Shown piece after piece: positions 1-8,144 of a stretch of DNA of 52,949 nucleotides (positions are counted from its first letter, which is position 1; each line of letters opens with the position of its first letter). Made by a program: the position numbers and the translations under genes. The DNA is from Collinsella aerofaciens. Its GTDB lineage: Bacteria; Actinomycetota; Coriobacteriia; Coriobacteriales; Coriobacteriaceae. Under the pieces are notes generated by a model that ran no database searches, was not told the DNA's origin, and saw only the letters and a program-made list of their open reading frames with translations. The stretch spans positions 1 to 52,949 of the forward strand of contig JAJXHK010000011.1 in assembly GCA_021639365.1 (NCBI GenBank), written 5' to 3'.

Positions 1-1116
1 CTCGTCTTTTGGCTGACGTTTGGCGTGATCGGCGCGGCGTTGCAGGGACTCATGGAGGACGGCATCGCTGCCATCATCGCCTCGGCCGATGCGGGCCTCA
101 AGGCGTTCGGCACCAACGACGTGGTGCGCTCACTGGCTGTCGACGGCGTGCTTACGGGCGTGGGCAGCGTACTGACCTTCCTGCCGATTATCGTCGTGCT
201 CTTTTTGTTCCTCTCCATTCTGGAAGACTCCGGCTACATGGCGCGCGTGGCCTTTGTCATGGATAAAGTGCTGCGTCGCTTTGGCCTGTCGGGTCGCAGC
301 TTCGTGCCTATGCTCGTCGGTTTTGGCTGCACCGTGCCGGCTATCATGTCAACCCGTACGCTCCCATCCGAGCACGACCGCAAGATGACGGTCATGCTCA
401 CGCCGTTCATGAGCTGTTCGGCCAAGTTGCCGGTCTACGGGCTGCTGTGCGGGGCGTTTTTCCCGCAGGCGACAGTTCCCGCCATGGTCTCGCTCTATCT
501 GATTGGCATTGCGGTCGGTTGCATCGCGGCTTTGGTACTCAACCGCACGGCATTTAAGGGCGACCCGGTGCCGTTTATCATGGAGCTTCCCAATTACCGC
601 CTGCCGAGCGTCAAGACGACGGTGATGCTGGCATGGGATAAGGCCAAGGACTTCATCACCAAGGCCTTCACCATTATCTTTGCCGCTACGGTGGTCATCT
701 GGTTCCTTCAGACGTTCGACATCCGCTTTAACGTGGTCGCCGACCAGTCGCAAAGCCTGCTTGCCGGTCTGGGTAGCATCATCGCGCCGGTGTTGGCCCC
801 GCTCGGCTTTGGCGACTGGCGCGCCTCGACGGCGCTCGTCACGGGGCTCATTGCCAAGGAGAGCGTCATCTCGACGCTCACGGTGCTTTTGGGCGCAACG
901 TCGCCCGCGGCACTGTCAGCCCTGTTTTCGCCGTTTACCGCCTACGTGTTCCTGGTCTTTACGCTGCTGTACCCGCCTTGCGTGGCGTCCATCGGCGCCG
1001 TCAAGAGCGAGTTGGGCGCACGCTATGCCGTGGCCGTATTCGCGTTTCAGGTGACGGTCGCCTGGGTCGTGGCGTTTGTCGTGCATTCGGCGGGCATGTT
1101 GCTGGGGTTGGCTTAG
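1..1116 (+). CDS. feoB: Ferrous iron transport protein B, C-terminal part (5' truncated by window edge)
   Basis: The reading frame is open from base 1, so this is the 3' part of a longer gene; 371 residues are visible. FeoB is the inner-membrane Fe(II) importer with an N-terminal G-domain, which lies outside the window. What is visible is the membrane part with the two Gate repeats: GFGCTVPAIMSTRTL near residues 105-119, followed by MTVMLTPFMSCSAKLPVYG. The conserved cysteines and prolines of the gates are present, and the rest is a series of hydrophobic helices ending in a short tail. No FeoA or FeoC follows. A GC-rich inverted repeat lies 42 bases after the stop. The family call is firm; whether feoA lies upstream cannot be seen. 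Confidence 0.93.
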   Translation, partial: LVFWLTFGVIGAALQGLMEDGIAAIIASADAGLKAFGTNDVVRSLAVDGVLTGVGSVLTFLPIIVVLFLFLSILEDSGYMARVAFVMDKVLRRFGLSGRSFVPMLVGFGCTVPAIMSTRTLPSEHDRKMTVMLTPFMSCSAKLPVYGLLCGAFFPQATVPAMVSLYLIGIAVGCIAALVLNRTAFKGDPVPFIMELPNYRLPSVKTTVMLAWDKAKDFITKAFTIIFAATVVIWFLQTFDIRFNVVADQSQSLLAGLGSIIAPVLAPLGFGDWRASTALVTGLIAKESVISTLTVLLGATSPAALSALFSPFTAYVFLVFTLLYPPCVASIGAVKSELGARYAVAVFAFQVTVAWVVAFVVHSAGMLLGLA

Positions 1117-1157
1117 TTATGAATTGACGGCGCAACCTCTGTGTATCGAATTGTTTT

Positions 1158-1192
1158 CGGCCCCGCATCTGTTGCTGACGGATGCGGGGCCG
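1158..1192 (+). terminator. GC-rich hairpin after feoB
   Basis: A 12-base arm CGGCCCCGCATC (1158-1169) pairs perfectly with 1181-1192. There is no real T-run after it, so termination is uncertain. The right arm overlaps the spacer of the promoter proposed for the next gene. Confidence 0.5.
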
Positions 1193-1204
1193 TTGCTATA
1201 TAAT
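1175..1204 (+). promoter_or_regulatory. Candidate promoter of the SotB-like exporter
   Basis: A perfect -10 box TATAAT (1199-1204) lies 18 bases after CTGACG (1175-1180), a fair -35 match. The -35 and the spacer sit inside the hairpin at 1158-1192. Confidence 0.5.
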
Positions 1205-1237
1205 CGCCTCCGCTCAAAATGATTGGAGACGTTATAT

Positions 1238-2434
1238 ATGAGTCAGGCAAGGCAAGACGGCATCACGCTCAGGCAGTGGCTCCCGCTCGTCGGGCTCACC
1301 TGCTGTGCGTTCGTGTTCAACACGTCGGAGTTTATGCCCATCGGCCTTTTGACTGATATCGCCGCGTCGTTCTCGCTCACCGAGGCCCAGGCGGGCATCA
1401 TGATCTCGGTCTATGCCTGGGGCGTCATGCTGCTGTCGTTGCCGCTCATGGTGTTCGCTTCGCGTTTCGAGTTCAAGCGGATGCTGCTGGGCGTGCTCGC
1501 CGTGTTCTCGCTGGGCCAGTTCCTGTCCGCCTTGGCACCGACCTATCCCATCTTAGTCTGCGCGCGCCTGGTGGTTGCCTGCGCGCACGCCGTGTTCTGG
1601 TCGGTCGCCTCGATCATGGCGTCGCGCCTGGTTGACACACGCCACGGGGCGCTCGCTATCAGCATGATCGCCACGGGCTCTTCCATCGCACAGATCTTTG
1701 GCCTGCCGCTCGGTCGCGCCATTGGCTTGGCCGTGGGCTGGCGCATGACGTTTGCCGTGGTCGGAGCGCTGTCTGCTGTCGCGGTCGTCTACCAGGCCAC
1801 GGTGTTCCCTGCCATGCCAGCGGGCGAGCGTTTTACGCTCAAGCAGCTGCCCGAGCTGCTCAAGAACCCGTTCCTCATCGCGCTCTACGCAGTCACGGTC
1901 TTCATGGCGACCGGCTATTACGCAAGCTACAGCTATATCGAGCCCTTCCTGGCGCAGGTCGCGCACGTCGATGCGGGCGCCATTACCATGACGTTGACGG
2001 CGTTTGGCTGCTCTGGTTTGCTCGGAAGCTGGCTGTTCGGTCGTCTGTTCGATGGGCATCGCTTCCTGTTCCTCGCGATCACGCTCTCCGGCGTGCCGCT
2101 GGCTCTGCTGCTCATGGGTCCGGCCGCATCGTCACTCGCTGCGGTTCTCGCTGTGTGCGCACTGTGGGGTTGCTGCGCCACGGCCTTTAACGTGGCGTTT
2201 CAGGCCGAGCTCATCAAGCACACGCCGGCAGATTCGTCGGCCGTCGCCATGTCGATCTTCTCGGGCCTGTTCAACCTCGGTATCGGCACGGGTACCGCGA
2301 TCGGCGGAGCCGTGGTTTCGGGTCCCGGTATCGCCTGGATCGGCTTTGTGGGCGGGGCGATTGCCGTCGTGGGCGTTATCCTCGCCATCACGGTGATGTT
2401 CCCAGCCATCCGCCGCGCCAAGCCCGTCGCCTAG
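1238..2434 (+). CDS. sotB: SotB-type sugar/drug efflux MFS transporter
   Basis: A 398-residue protein with about twelve hydrophobic segments, typical for the major facilitator superfamily. It resembles the E. coli sugar efflux transporter SotB/YdeA: an N-terminal segment FMPIGLLTDIAASFSLTEAQ, the cytoplasmic loop after helix 2, a LPLGRAIGLAVGWRMTF stretch around helix 5 and a conserved YSYIEPF in the middle. SotB exports arabinose and related sugars or IPTG in E. coli; the substrate here is unknown. ATG 1238 is preferred because TTGGAG at 1223-1228 sits 9 bases upstream. An in-frame TTG at 1223 would put that ribosome site inside the gene. The gene appears monocistronic, with its own promoter and a strong palindrome after it. 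Confidence 0.82.
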   Translation: MSQARQDGITLRQWLPLVGLTCCAFVFNTSEFMPIGLLTDIAASFSLTEAQAGIMISVYAWGVMLLSLPLMVFASRFEFKRMLLGVLAVFSLGQFLSALAPTYPILVCARLVVACAHAVFWSVASIMASRLVDTRHGALAISMIATGSSIAQIFGLPLGRAIGLAVGWRMTFAVVGALSAVAVVYQATVFPAMPAGERFTLKQLPELLKNPFLIALYAVTVFMATGYYASYSYIEPFLAQVAHVDAGAITMTLTAFGCSGLLGSWLFGRLFDGHRFLFLAITLSGVPLALLLMGPAASSLAAVLAVCALWGCCATAFNVAFQAELIKHTPADSSAVAMSIFSGLFNLGIGTGTAIGGAVVSGPGIAWIGFVGGAIAVVGVILAITVMFPAIRRAKPVA

Positions 2435-2449
2435 CCACGTCCCCTCATC

Positions 2450-2516
2450 AGTTGCGGTGGAATAGTTCCTGTTTAAGGCCTTTGAAGGCCCAAGCAGGAA
2501 CTATTCCACCGCAACT
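2450..2516 (+). repeat. Perfect 22-bp inverted repeat with inner palindrome, probable terminator
   Basis: The arms 2450-2471 and 2495-2516 are perfectly complementary (left arm begins AGTTGCGGTGGAATAG). The 23-base loop contains a smaller GGCC...GGCC palindrome. A short T-rich stretch (TTATTTT) follows, so it may terminate the exporter transcript. The arm length is well beyond a normal intrinsic terminator, and it may be one copy of a dispersed palindromic repeat. Confidence 0.75.
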
Positions 2517-2587
2517 TATTTTGGGGGAGGGGATACAAGCTGGGCATACAATGGATGTCGTTGTGTTGAGCTTACCGGGAGGTTGCT

Positions 2588-3964
2588 ATGTGGGCATACG
2601 AGACGACGTTCTATCAGATCTATCCGCTGGGCTTTTGTGGAGCTCCGCGCGAAAACGCCGCCCCCGTTGCCGAGGATGAGCTCGCCCAGGCCGCCGATGC
2701 CACAGCTAGCCCCGATGCGCCCATCATGAAAATCGCCCAATGGGCCGACTACCTGCAAAAACTCGGTATTGGCGCTGTGCTCATCAATCCGCCGCTCGAG
2801 TCCGATAGTCATGGCTACGACACGCGCAGCCTGCGCCATCTCGACCGTCGCTTGGGTGGGGATGCCGACTTTGCCGCCGTGTGCGAGACACTGCATGCCC
2901 ACGGCATCCGCGTGGTGCTCGACGCCGTCTTCAACCATGTGGGCCGTGGCTTTTGGGCCTTCCGCGATGTGCAGGAGCGCAAGTGGGACTCGCCCTACAA
3001 GGACTGGTTCCACATCAGCTTTGATGGCGACTCGTGCTACGGCGACGGCTTTTGGTACGAGGGCTGGGAAGGCCATTTTGAGCTCGTGAAGCTCAACCTG
3101 CAAAACTCCGCCGTGGTCGATTACCTGCTCGAATCCGTGTGCCGCTGGGCCGAGGTCTTTGGCGTCGACGGCCTGCGCCTGGACGTTGCCTATATGCTCG
3201 ACCGCGACTTTATGCGCCGCCTGCACGCTTTTACCCGTGAGCTCAAGCCCGACTTTGTGCTGATCGGCGAGACGCTCCACGGCGACTACAGCCAAATCGT
3301 CAACGACGAGATGCTCGACTCCTGCACCAACTACGAGTGCTACAAGGGCCTGTACTCCAGCTTTAACTCGGTCAACATGTTCGAGATCGCCCATTCGCTG
3401 CACCGTCAGTTTGGCGGCGACCCCTGGTGCATCTACCGCGGCAAACATCTGCTGTCGTTTGTCGACAACCACGATGTGCCGCGCCTGGCAAGCATCCTCA
3501 CCGACAAGTCCTGTCTGCGTCCCGCCTACGGCATGCTCTTTGGCATGCCGGGCATCCCGTGCGTCTACTATGGCAGCGAGTGGGGAATTGCTGGCGAAAA
3601 GGGCGGCCCCGATGGCGACTGGGCGCTGCGCCCTGCGCTCGATGAGCCTGCGCCCAACGAGCTGACGGCGTTCATCACGCAACTCGCACACCTTCGCTCG
3701 GCCGACGACGCGGCTGCCCGTGCTCTCAACTACGGTGCCTATCGCAACGTGGTGATCCAGAACAAGCAGCTGCTGTTCGAGCGCGCCTGCGACGACGCGA
3801 CGGTGCTCGTGGCGGTGAACGCCGTGGACGAGCCTTACACCTTTGGCGCCGGCGAGCTCAACAGCTCCTTTGTCGATTTGCTTGCCGACGATGCGCCCAC
3901 GGTCGAGCTGACGGGTACTCTCGAGCTTGCACCCTACGAGGTGCGCTATCTGTTGAGGGCCTAG
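2588..3964 (+). CDS. Alpha-amylase family (GH13) glycosidase
   Basis: A 458-residue cytoplasmic enzyme with no signal peptide. The GH13 motifs appear in order: region I VVLDAVFNHVG (about 113-123), region II with the nucleophile in DGLRLDVAYML (about 193-203), region III with the acid/base Glu in LIGETLHGDY (about 223-232) and region IV FVDNHDVPR (about 292-300). The start MWAYETTFYQIYPLGF and the compact C-terminal beta domain suggest an intracellular oligosaccharide hydrolase of the cyclomaltodextrinase or neopullulanase kind. Exact specificity cannot be read. The start is supported by GGGAGG upstream. Only 3 bases separate its stop from the next gene, so the two are probably cotranscribed. 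Confidence 0.85.
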   Translation: MWAYETTFYQIYPLGFCGAPRENAAPVAEDELAQAADATASPDAPIMKIAQWADYLQKLGIGAVLINPPLESDSHGYDTRSLRHLDRRLGGDADFAAVCETLHAHGIRVVLDAVFNHVGRGFWAFRDVQERKWDSPYKDWFHISFDGDSCYGDGFWYEGWEGHFELVKLNLQNSAVVDYLLESVCRWAEVFGVDGLRLDVAYMLDRDFMRRLHAFTRELKPDFVLIGETLHGDYSQIVNDEMLDSCTNYECYKGLYSSFNSVNMFEIAHSLHRQFGGDPWCIYRGKHLLSFVDNHDVPRLASILTDKSCLRPAYGMLFGMPGIPCVYYGSEWGIAGEKGGPDGDWALRPALDEPAPNELTAFITQLAHLRSADDAAARALNYGAYRNVVIQNKQLLFERACDDATVLVAVNAVDEPYTFGAGELNSSFVDLLADDAPTVELTGTLELAPYEVRYLLRA

Positions 3965-3967
3965 ATC

Positions 3968-4531
3968 ATGACAGCGCCGGATGAGGGCTATCAACATATT
4001 GAGCATGGGTTTGAACCCGTGTTTGACGAGCACTCGCGCGTTTTGGTGCTGGGGTCGTTTCCCTCGGTGCTTTCGCGCGCCAATGCCTTTTATTACGGCA
4101 ATCCTCAGAACCGCTTTTGGCGCGTGATGGCTGCGTGTCTTAGTGTGCCCGTGCCGCCCAACGAGGGCGACCCTTTGGCAAGCGGTGAGCCCGCGACGCT
4201 CGACGCCTCGATTGCCGCCAAGCGATCCATGCTGTTGAACGGTGGCGTGGCCCTGTGGGATGTGATTGAGGGCTGCGACATTAAGGGCTCGAGCGACGCG
4301 AGCATTCGCAACGTTGTGCCGGCACATATCGAGCGCATTACCGGCGCAGCTCCCATTGAGCAGGTGATATGCAACGGTGGTACAGCTGGCCGGCTCTACA
4401 AGCGCTATCTACAAGAACGCACCGGGCTGCCTGCCATCGTCCTGCCCTCGACAAGTCCCGCCAATGCCGCCTGGCGCCTGGAGCGTCTTGTTGAGCGTTG
4501 GCACGAAGCCGTTGGCTGGGCTGTTATTTAA
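3968..4531 (+). CDS. DNA-deoxyinosine (hypoxanthine-DNA) glycosylase of the uracil-DNA glycosylase superfamily
   Basis: A 187-residue protein. The segment LVLGSFPSVLSRANAFYYG followed by NPQNRFWRVM (about residues 26-54) is the signature of the small UDG-superfamily enzymes annotated as DNA-deoxyinosine glycosylase, related to Mug. The C-terminal LPSTSPANA (about 158-166) is the second active-site loop. The predicted role is removal of deaminated bases, probably hypoxanthine and perhaps uracil, to start base-excision repair. It starts 3 bases after the glycosidase stop and its own stop is 1 base from the stop of the convergent gene. The partnership with a glycosidase looks positional, not functional. 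Confidence 0.8.
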   Translation: MTAPDEGYQHIEHGFEPVFDEHSRVLVLGSFPSVLSRANAFYYGNPQNRFWRVMAACLSVPVPPNEGDPLASGEPATLDASIAAKRSMLLNGGVALWDVIEGCDIKGSSDASIRNVVPAHIERITGAAPIEQVICNGGTAGRLYKRYLQERTGLPAIVLPSTSPANAAWRLERLVERWHEAVGWAVI

Positions 4532-4532
4532 T

Positions 4533-5192
4533 TTAGATTTTTGTTTGAGCGTGGGCGCCCAGACGTTTCAGAACGCCTCGCCAGATCGGCGCGGGCACGG
4601 CTGGCTCGGCGCAAACCATGCCGTCGGCGTCGACGTTGGCGGCATTGCCGCCGCCAAGTCGCTGTGCATGCTCGACGGAGCAGCCCATGCGCACAGCGCC
4701 CACAAGCTTATCCATCGCTTCCGAAAACGGTCGCCGCAAGAGTCCCATGCGCGGGGAGCGACGAAGCGCCGCAATGCCGCTGCCGGCGCAGATGACAACG
4801 CCGCCACACCACAATCGGCCCTGGCGCTCGCATGCCTTGTGCAGACGAACGGCGGCCCCATGCGCCTGCTCAGCGCCTTCTTGTGCGGCTCGAATCACGG
4901 CATAGACACGCGTTCCCGTACCGCCAAGGCGATTGAGTATCTGCTCGACAGCGATCATAGCCTCATCATCAAATGCATCGTCAACAGCGAGCACCATTCC
5001 ATCGACTGCACCGGCATCATCCGCCTCCAAATCGACCGGGTGGGGGAGCGCGGTGCCGGAAAGCTGAGCATAGGCGGCGATGGCATCCTGCAGGTCCCAG
5101 AGCAAAAACTCAAGATCGGCGCTCTCGGGAATACTGGCAAACGCGATGTTATGTAGTGTTTTTGGCACATCGCCGCGCGCGGTCGTCTCCAT
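4533..5192 (-). CDS. Unassigned protein, possibly flavodoxin-like/NADPH-FMN reductase-like
   Basis: A 219-residue protein on the minus strand with a strong ribosome site (AAAGGAGG) before ATG 5192. No firm family assignment. It is soluble, with no signal peptide or membrane segment. The middle reads GTRVYAVIRAAQEG, then about 30 residues later CERQGRLWCGGVVICAGSGI, and then a PFSEAMDKLVGAV helix. This spacing resembles the C-terminal half of Clostridia proteins of the NAD(P)H-dependent flavin reductase/flavodoxin-like fold (a strand ending in a small residue, a helix, then a Trp-Gly-Gly strand). The usual N-terminal FMN phosphate loop is not evident, so it may be degenerate. It is convergent with the glycosylase and divergent from the aminotransferase. 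Confidence 0.6.
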   Translation of the reverse strand: METTARGDVPKTLHNIAFASIPESADLEFLLWDLQDAIAAYAQLSGTALPHPVDLEADDAGAVDGMVLAVDDAFDDEAMIAVEQILNRLGGTGTRVYAVIRAAQEGAEQAHGAAVRLHKACERQGRLWCGGVVICAGSGIAALRRSPRMGLLRRPFSEAMDKLVGAVRMGCSVEHAQRLGGGNAANVDADGMVCAEPAVPAPIWRGVLKRLGAHAQTKI

Positions 5193-5285
5193 GCCGCCTC
5201 CTTTCTGGTTGGTTTCCGTTTAGGTTACACCGTCCGGCGGCGCCCCGCCGCGCTATCCTAGTGCAACCCTTACGAAAGGAATGCC

Positions 5286-6422
5286 ATGCGCCTGCCCATG
5301 AACACCTCGCTTGCCATGCTCAAGCCCTCCGGTATCCGCCGGATTAACGCGCTCGCCGCCCAGCATCCGGGGTGCATCGCGCTCGCGCTCGGCGAGCCCG
5401 ATTTTCCCACGCCCGATGTGATTAGCGCCGAGGTGACCGCCGCACTGGACCGCGGTGACACGCACTATCCGCCCAACAACGGTCGCCCCGCCCTGCGTGA
5501 TGCACTGTCCAAATATATGGATGACGCGGGCCTGGCGTTTTCCGCCGATGAGGTCATCCTGACCGACGGTGCGACCGAGGCACTGTCGGCAACATTCATG
5601 GCTATGCTCAACCCCGGCGACGAGGTCATTATCCCCACGCCGGCCTTTGGCCTGTACGAAAGCATCGTCGTGGCCAACCACGCCAAAGCGGTCTTTTTGG
5701 ATACGGAGCCTGCGCAATTTCAGATTGACGAGGATGCACTTCGTGCTTGCGTGACGCCGGCGACCAAGGCCATCGTCATCTGCTCGCCCAACAACCCCAC
5801 GGGCTGCATCCTCAACGCAGCATCGCTCGACGCCGTGGCACACGTGGCAGAGCAGGCGGGCATCTACGTGGTCTGCGACGACGTATACAACCGCCTGGTC
5901 TACGTGGACGGCTACGAGCGCTTTGCCCAGCGCCACCCGGAGCTGCGTGAGCAGACGGTAGTCATCGAGAGCTTCTCAAAGCCATGGGCCATGACCGGCT
6001 GGCGTTTGGGCTGGCTCGCAGCAGCAGCACCCGTCATCGTCGAGATCGCAAAAGCTCACCAATACCTAGTATCGAGCGCCGTCTCCTTCGAAATGGACGC
6101 CGCAGCCCGAGCCCTCACCGTCGACCCAACCCCCATGCTCAAAGCCTACCGAGCCCGCCGTGAGCGCGTACTCGCAGCCTTAGACGCCATGGGCCTCGAC
6201 GTAGTAGAGCCCGCAGGAGCCTTCTACATTTTCCCGAGCATCAAACAATTCGGTCTAACAAGCGAAGACTTCTGCATCAAAGCCATCAAAGAAGCCAACG
6301 TAGCCCTAGTTCCCGGAAACTGCTTCGGAACCGAAGGCCACATCCGCCTCAGCTATTGCGTTTCCGACCAAGATCTGGACGAAGGCCTAAATCGCCTGTC
6401 CACCTTCATTTCAACCTTATAG
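5286..6422 (+). CDS. PLP-dependent class I/II aminotransferase
   Basis: A 378-residue fold-type I aminotransferase. Visible elements: GEPDFPTP near residue 38, THYPPNNGRPALR substrate-side segment, DGATEALSA around 95, the PNNPTG motif (about 166-171), a CDDVYNRLVY Asp/Tyr pair (about 197-206), and the PLP lysine in ESFSKPWAMTGWRLGW (about 228-243). Likely an aspartate or aromatic/branched aminotransferase; the substrate cannot be set from sequence. The start is supported by GAAAGGA. From about base 6018 to the stop, codon usage changes sharply: about 40 A-ending against about 6 G-ending codons (ATG excluded) by hand count, while the first two thirds strongly prefer C and G. The hairpin element begins 50 bases downstream. 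Confidence 0.88.
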   Translation: MRLPMNTSLAMLKPSGIRRINALAAQHPGCIALALGEPDFPTPDVISAEVTAALDRGDTHYPPNNGRPALRDALSKYMDDAGLAFSADEVILTDGATEALSATFMAMLNPGDEVIIPTPAFGLYESIVVANHAKAVFLDTEPAQFQIDEDALRACVTPATKAIVICSPNNPTGCILNAASLDAVAHVAEQAGIYVVCDDVYNRLVYVDGYERFAQRHPELREQTVVIESFSKPWAMTGWRLGWLAAAAPVIVEIAKAHQYLVSSAVSFEMDAAARALTVDPTPMLKAYRARRERVLAALDAMGLDVVEPAGAFYIFPSIKQFGLTSEDFCIKAIKEANVALVPGNCFGTEGHIRLSYCVSDQDLDEGLNRLSTFISTL

Positions 6423-6470
6423 CCCAACGGGACGCAACACATCAGCCCACCGACCCAAGCATTATGAGTG

Positions 6471-6696
6471 GGGGCGTCAGCCAACGAAAACCCGGGCTGC
6501 CCAAAGTCAACGCAGGCCGCGCCGCCAAAGGCCAGGCGCAAGGTTTTCGTAGATTCCGCACGAGCCGAAGAGCACTTAATGTGCTCTTCGTGCGAGCCAG
6601 GACTTGACCGAGCGAAAACCTTGCGCCTGGCGTTTGGCGGCACGGTCGGATGGTGGAATTGTGTGCAGCCCGGTTTTCCGTTGACCGACGCCGGGG
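6471..6696 (+). repeat. Hairpin element copy 1 (upstream of rplJ)
   Basis: Nested inverted repeat. Inner arms 6521-6549 and 6613-6641 pair over 29 bases with one mismatch. Outer arms 6471-6500 and 6665-6696 pair imperfectly, with unrelated sequence between inner and outer arms. The core 6550-6612 contains TTCCGCACG and the hairpin GAAGAGCAC-TTAAT-GTGCTCTTC. It shares this core with copies 2 and 3, but the arms are unrelated to theirs. The right outer arm contains the -35 box of the rplJ promoter. Confidence 0.85.
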
Positions 6697-6709
6697 TCCC
6701 CGCCATAAT
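6681..6709 (+). promoter_or_regulatory. Promoter of rplJ-rplL
   Basis: TTGACC (6681-6686), a 17-base spacer, then CATAAT (6704-6709). Transcription should begin near 6716, directly before the L10-type leader. Confidence 0.75.
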
Positions 6710-6715
6710 ACTTTC

Positions 6716-6860
6716 GTTCACGCACGAATCCGCTGCCAGAGACAGCCGGTGCAAACGGGCATCGCCCGCGAGCTTAATGGGACATCCCGCCAGCCGAGGT
6801 GGTCGAGTAGATATGTCTTCTCGCCCCCGTCGCTCATGCAGCGCGGGGGCTTTCTTTTTG
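6716..6860 (+). promoter_or_regulatory. Ribosomal protein L10-type leader with attenuator hairpin
   Basis: The leader contains GACAGCCGGTG, then CCCGCCAGCCGAGGTGGTCGAG, which resemble the conserved elements of the L10 leader to which L10(L12)4 binds. It ends in a G+C-rich hairpin (6823-6850, arms GCCCCCG/CGGGGGC extended across one bulge) followed by TTTCTTTTT. This is the layout of a premature terminator controlled by excess L10. The match to the family is by eye. Confidence 0.75.
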
Positions 6861-6924
6861 GACATGCCCCCGTCACGTCCTTGTGGCGGACCGTGCCCGG
6901 AAAGAATTCGAGGAGGTGTAATTC

Positions 6925-7446
6925 ATGCCCCAGCAGTACAAAATCGACAAGGTTGCAGAGATCGAGTCCCGTATCGCCGAGAACGCTGGTCTGTTCGTCG
7001 TCAACTACAACGGTCTGACGGTTAAGCAGGCTCAGGAGCTGCGTCATCAGCTTCGCGAGTGCGGTGCCGAGATGAAGGTCTACAAGAACAACCTGGTCAA
7101 GATCGCTCTCAAGAACCAGGAGCAGCCTGAGATCGACGAGATTCTCGCCGGCCCCGTCGCTTATGTGTTCTACGAGACCGAGCCGGTCGAGGCCGCTAAG
7201 GCCCTTAAGGACTTCTCCGCTAAGTCTAAGGGCGTCCTTGAGATCAAGGGCGGTATCTCCGATGGCAAGGCCGTTTCCGCTGATGACGTTAAGGCTATCG
7301 CCGAGCTGCCCACCAAGGATCAGCTTCTCGGCCAGATCGCCGGTCTCATCTCCGGTTTCGCTCGCGACATCGCTGTCTGCGTCAACGGCGTTTCCTCTGG
7401 TCTCGCTCGTTCGATCCAGCAGGTCTCCGAGCAGAAGGCAGCCTAG
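6925..7446 (+). CDS. rplJ: 50S ribosomal protein L10
   Basis: A 173-residue protein, the normal L10 length. It anchors L7/L12 dimers to 23S rRNA at the GTPase centre. The N-terminal rRNA-binding domain shows GLFVVNYNGLTVKQAQELR and YKNNLVKIAL. The C-terminal helix that binds L12 dimers ends in SIQQVSEQKAA. AGGAGGTG at 6911-6918 lies 6 bases before the ATG. It is the first gene of the rplJL transcript and is probably autoregulated through the leader upstream. rplK and rplA are not in the window. Confidence 0.97.
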   Translation: MPQQYKIDKVAEIESRIAENAGLFVVNYNGLTVKQAQELRHQLRECGAEMKVYKNNLVKIALKNQEQPEIDEILAGPVAYVFYETEPVEAAKALKDFSAKSKGVLEIKGGISDGKAVSADDVKAIAELPTKDQLLGQIAGLISGFARDIAVCVNGVSSGLARSIQQVSEQKAA

Positions 7447-7548
7447 TCGCTGTTTTCACCCGCGGCGGCAACGCCGCACCCTTGGCGCATTCGCGCCGTG
7501 TTTTAACTGATCTCCGTGCATCCGCACGGAAACCGAAAGGACTTAGAA

Positions 7549-7926
7549 ATGGCTAAGCTTACCACCGATGAGATCATCGATGCTCTTAAGGAAATGACCC
7601 TTCTCGAGGCTTCCGAGCTCGTTAAGGCTATCGAGGACACCTTCGGCGTTTCCGCCGCTGCTCCTGCCGCTGTTGTCGCCGCTCCCGCTGCTGGCGCTGC
7701 TGAGGCCGAGGAGAAGACCGAGTTTGACGTCGTGCTCGAGGGCTTCGGCGACAACAAGATCCAGGTCATCAAGGCCGTCCGTGAGCTCACCAACCTTGGC
7801 CTGAAGGAGGCCAAGGAGGTCGTCGAGGGCGCTCCCAAGGCTGTTCTCGAGGGTGCCAAGAAGGAGGACGCCGAGGCTGCCAAGGAGAAGCTCGAGGCTG
7901 CTGGCGCTGCTGTCACCCTCAAGTAA
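7549..7926 (+). CDS. rplL: 50S ribosomal protein L7/L12
   Basis: A 125-residue protein. The N-terminal dimerisation domain (MAKLTTDEIIDALKEMTLLE) is followed by an Ala/Pro hinge (about 43-57) and the C-terminal domain with KIQVIKAVRELTNLGLKEAK, which contacts translation factors. ATG 7549 is chosen over an in-frame upstream start because it gives the conserved N-terminus and has AAAGGA upstream. The 102-base gap after rplJ contains short GC-rich hairpins. A strong terminator follows, so rpoB is not in this transcript. Confidence 0.97.
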   Translation: MAKLTTDEIIDALKEMTLLEASELVKAIEDTFGVSAAAPAAVVAAPAAGAAEAEEKTEFDVVLEGFGDNKIQVIKAVRELTNLGLKEAKEVVEGAPKAVLEGAKKEDAEAAKEKLEAAGAAVTLK

Positions 7927-7953
7927 TCAGGCTTTCTCGCCAGATTTCTTTGC

Positions 7954-7993
7954 AGACGGGGTTCGCATTGCGAGCCCCGTCTTTTTTGTTTTT
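7954..7993 (+). terminator. Intrinsic terminator after rplL
   Basis: Arms of 12 bases with one G-U pair (AGACGGGGTTCG/CGAGCCCCGTCT) are followed by a long T-rich stretch TTTTTTGTTTTT. Confidence 0.93.
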
Positions 7994-8116
7994 CGGTCCC
8001 TCGGCATCGGTTGCTCAAACTGCCAGGTTCTGTGATTTGCGTCGTATCGGGTGCCCTGCTGTTGGGCAATAAAATTGCACCATTCGAGCAATAATTTGCG
8101 TTGACCTGCTGAAGAA

Positions 8117-8144
8117 TTGTCTCTGCCTTGTAGCGACATATAGT
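8117..8144 (+). promoter_or_regulatory. Candidate promoter of galU
   Basis: TTGTCT (8117-8122), 16-base spacer, TATAGT (8139-8144). The rest of 7995-8240 is relatively A+T-rich and shows no gene. Confidence 0.5.

Noticed and set aside
6471..7025. Protein-coding reading of hairpin element copy 1
   Set aside because: Open frames cross the arms but have no homology, no ribosome site and are not shared by copies 2 and 3.
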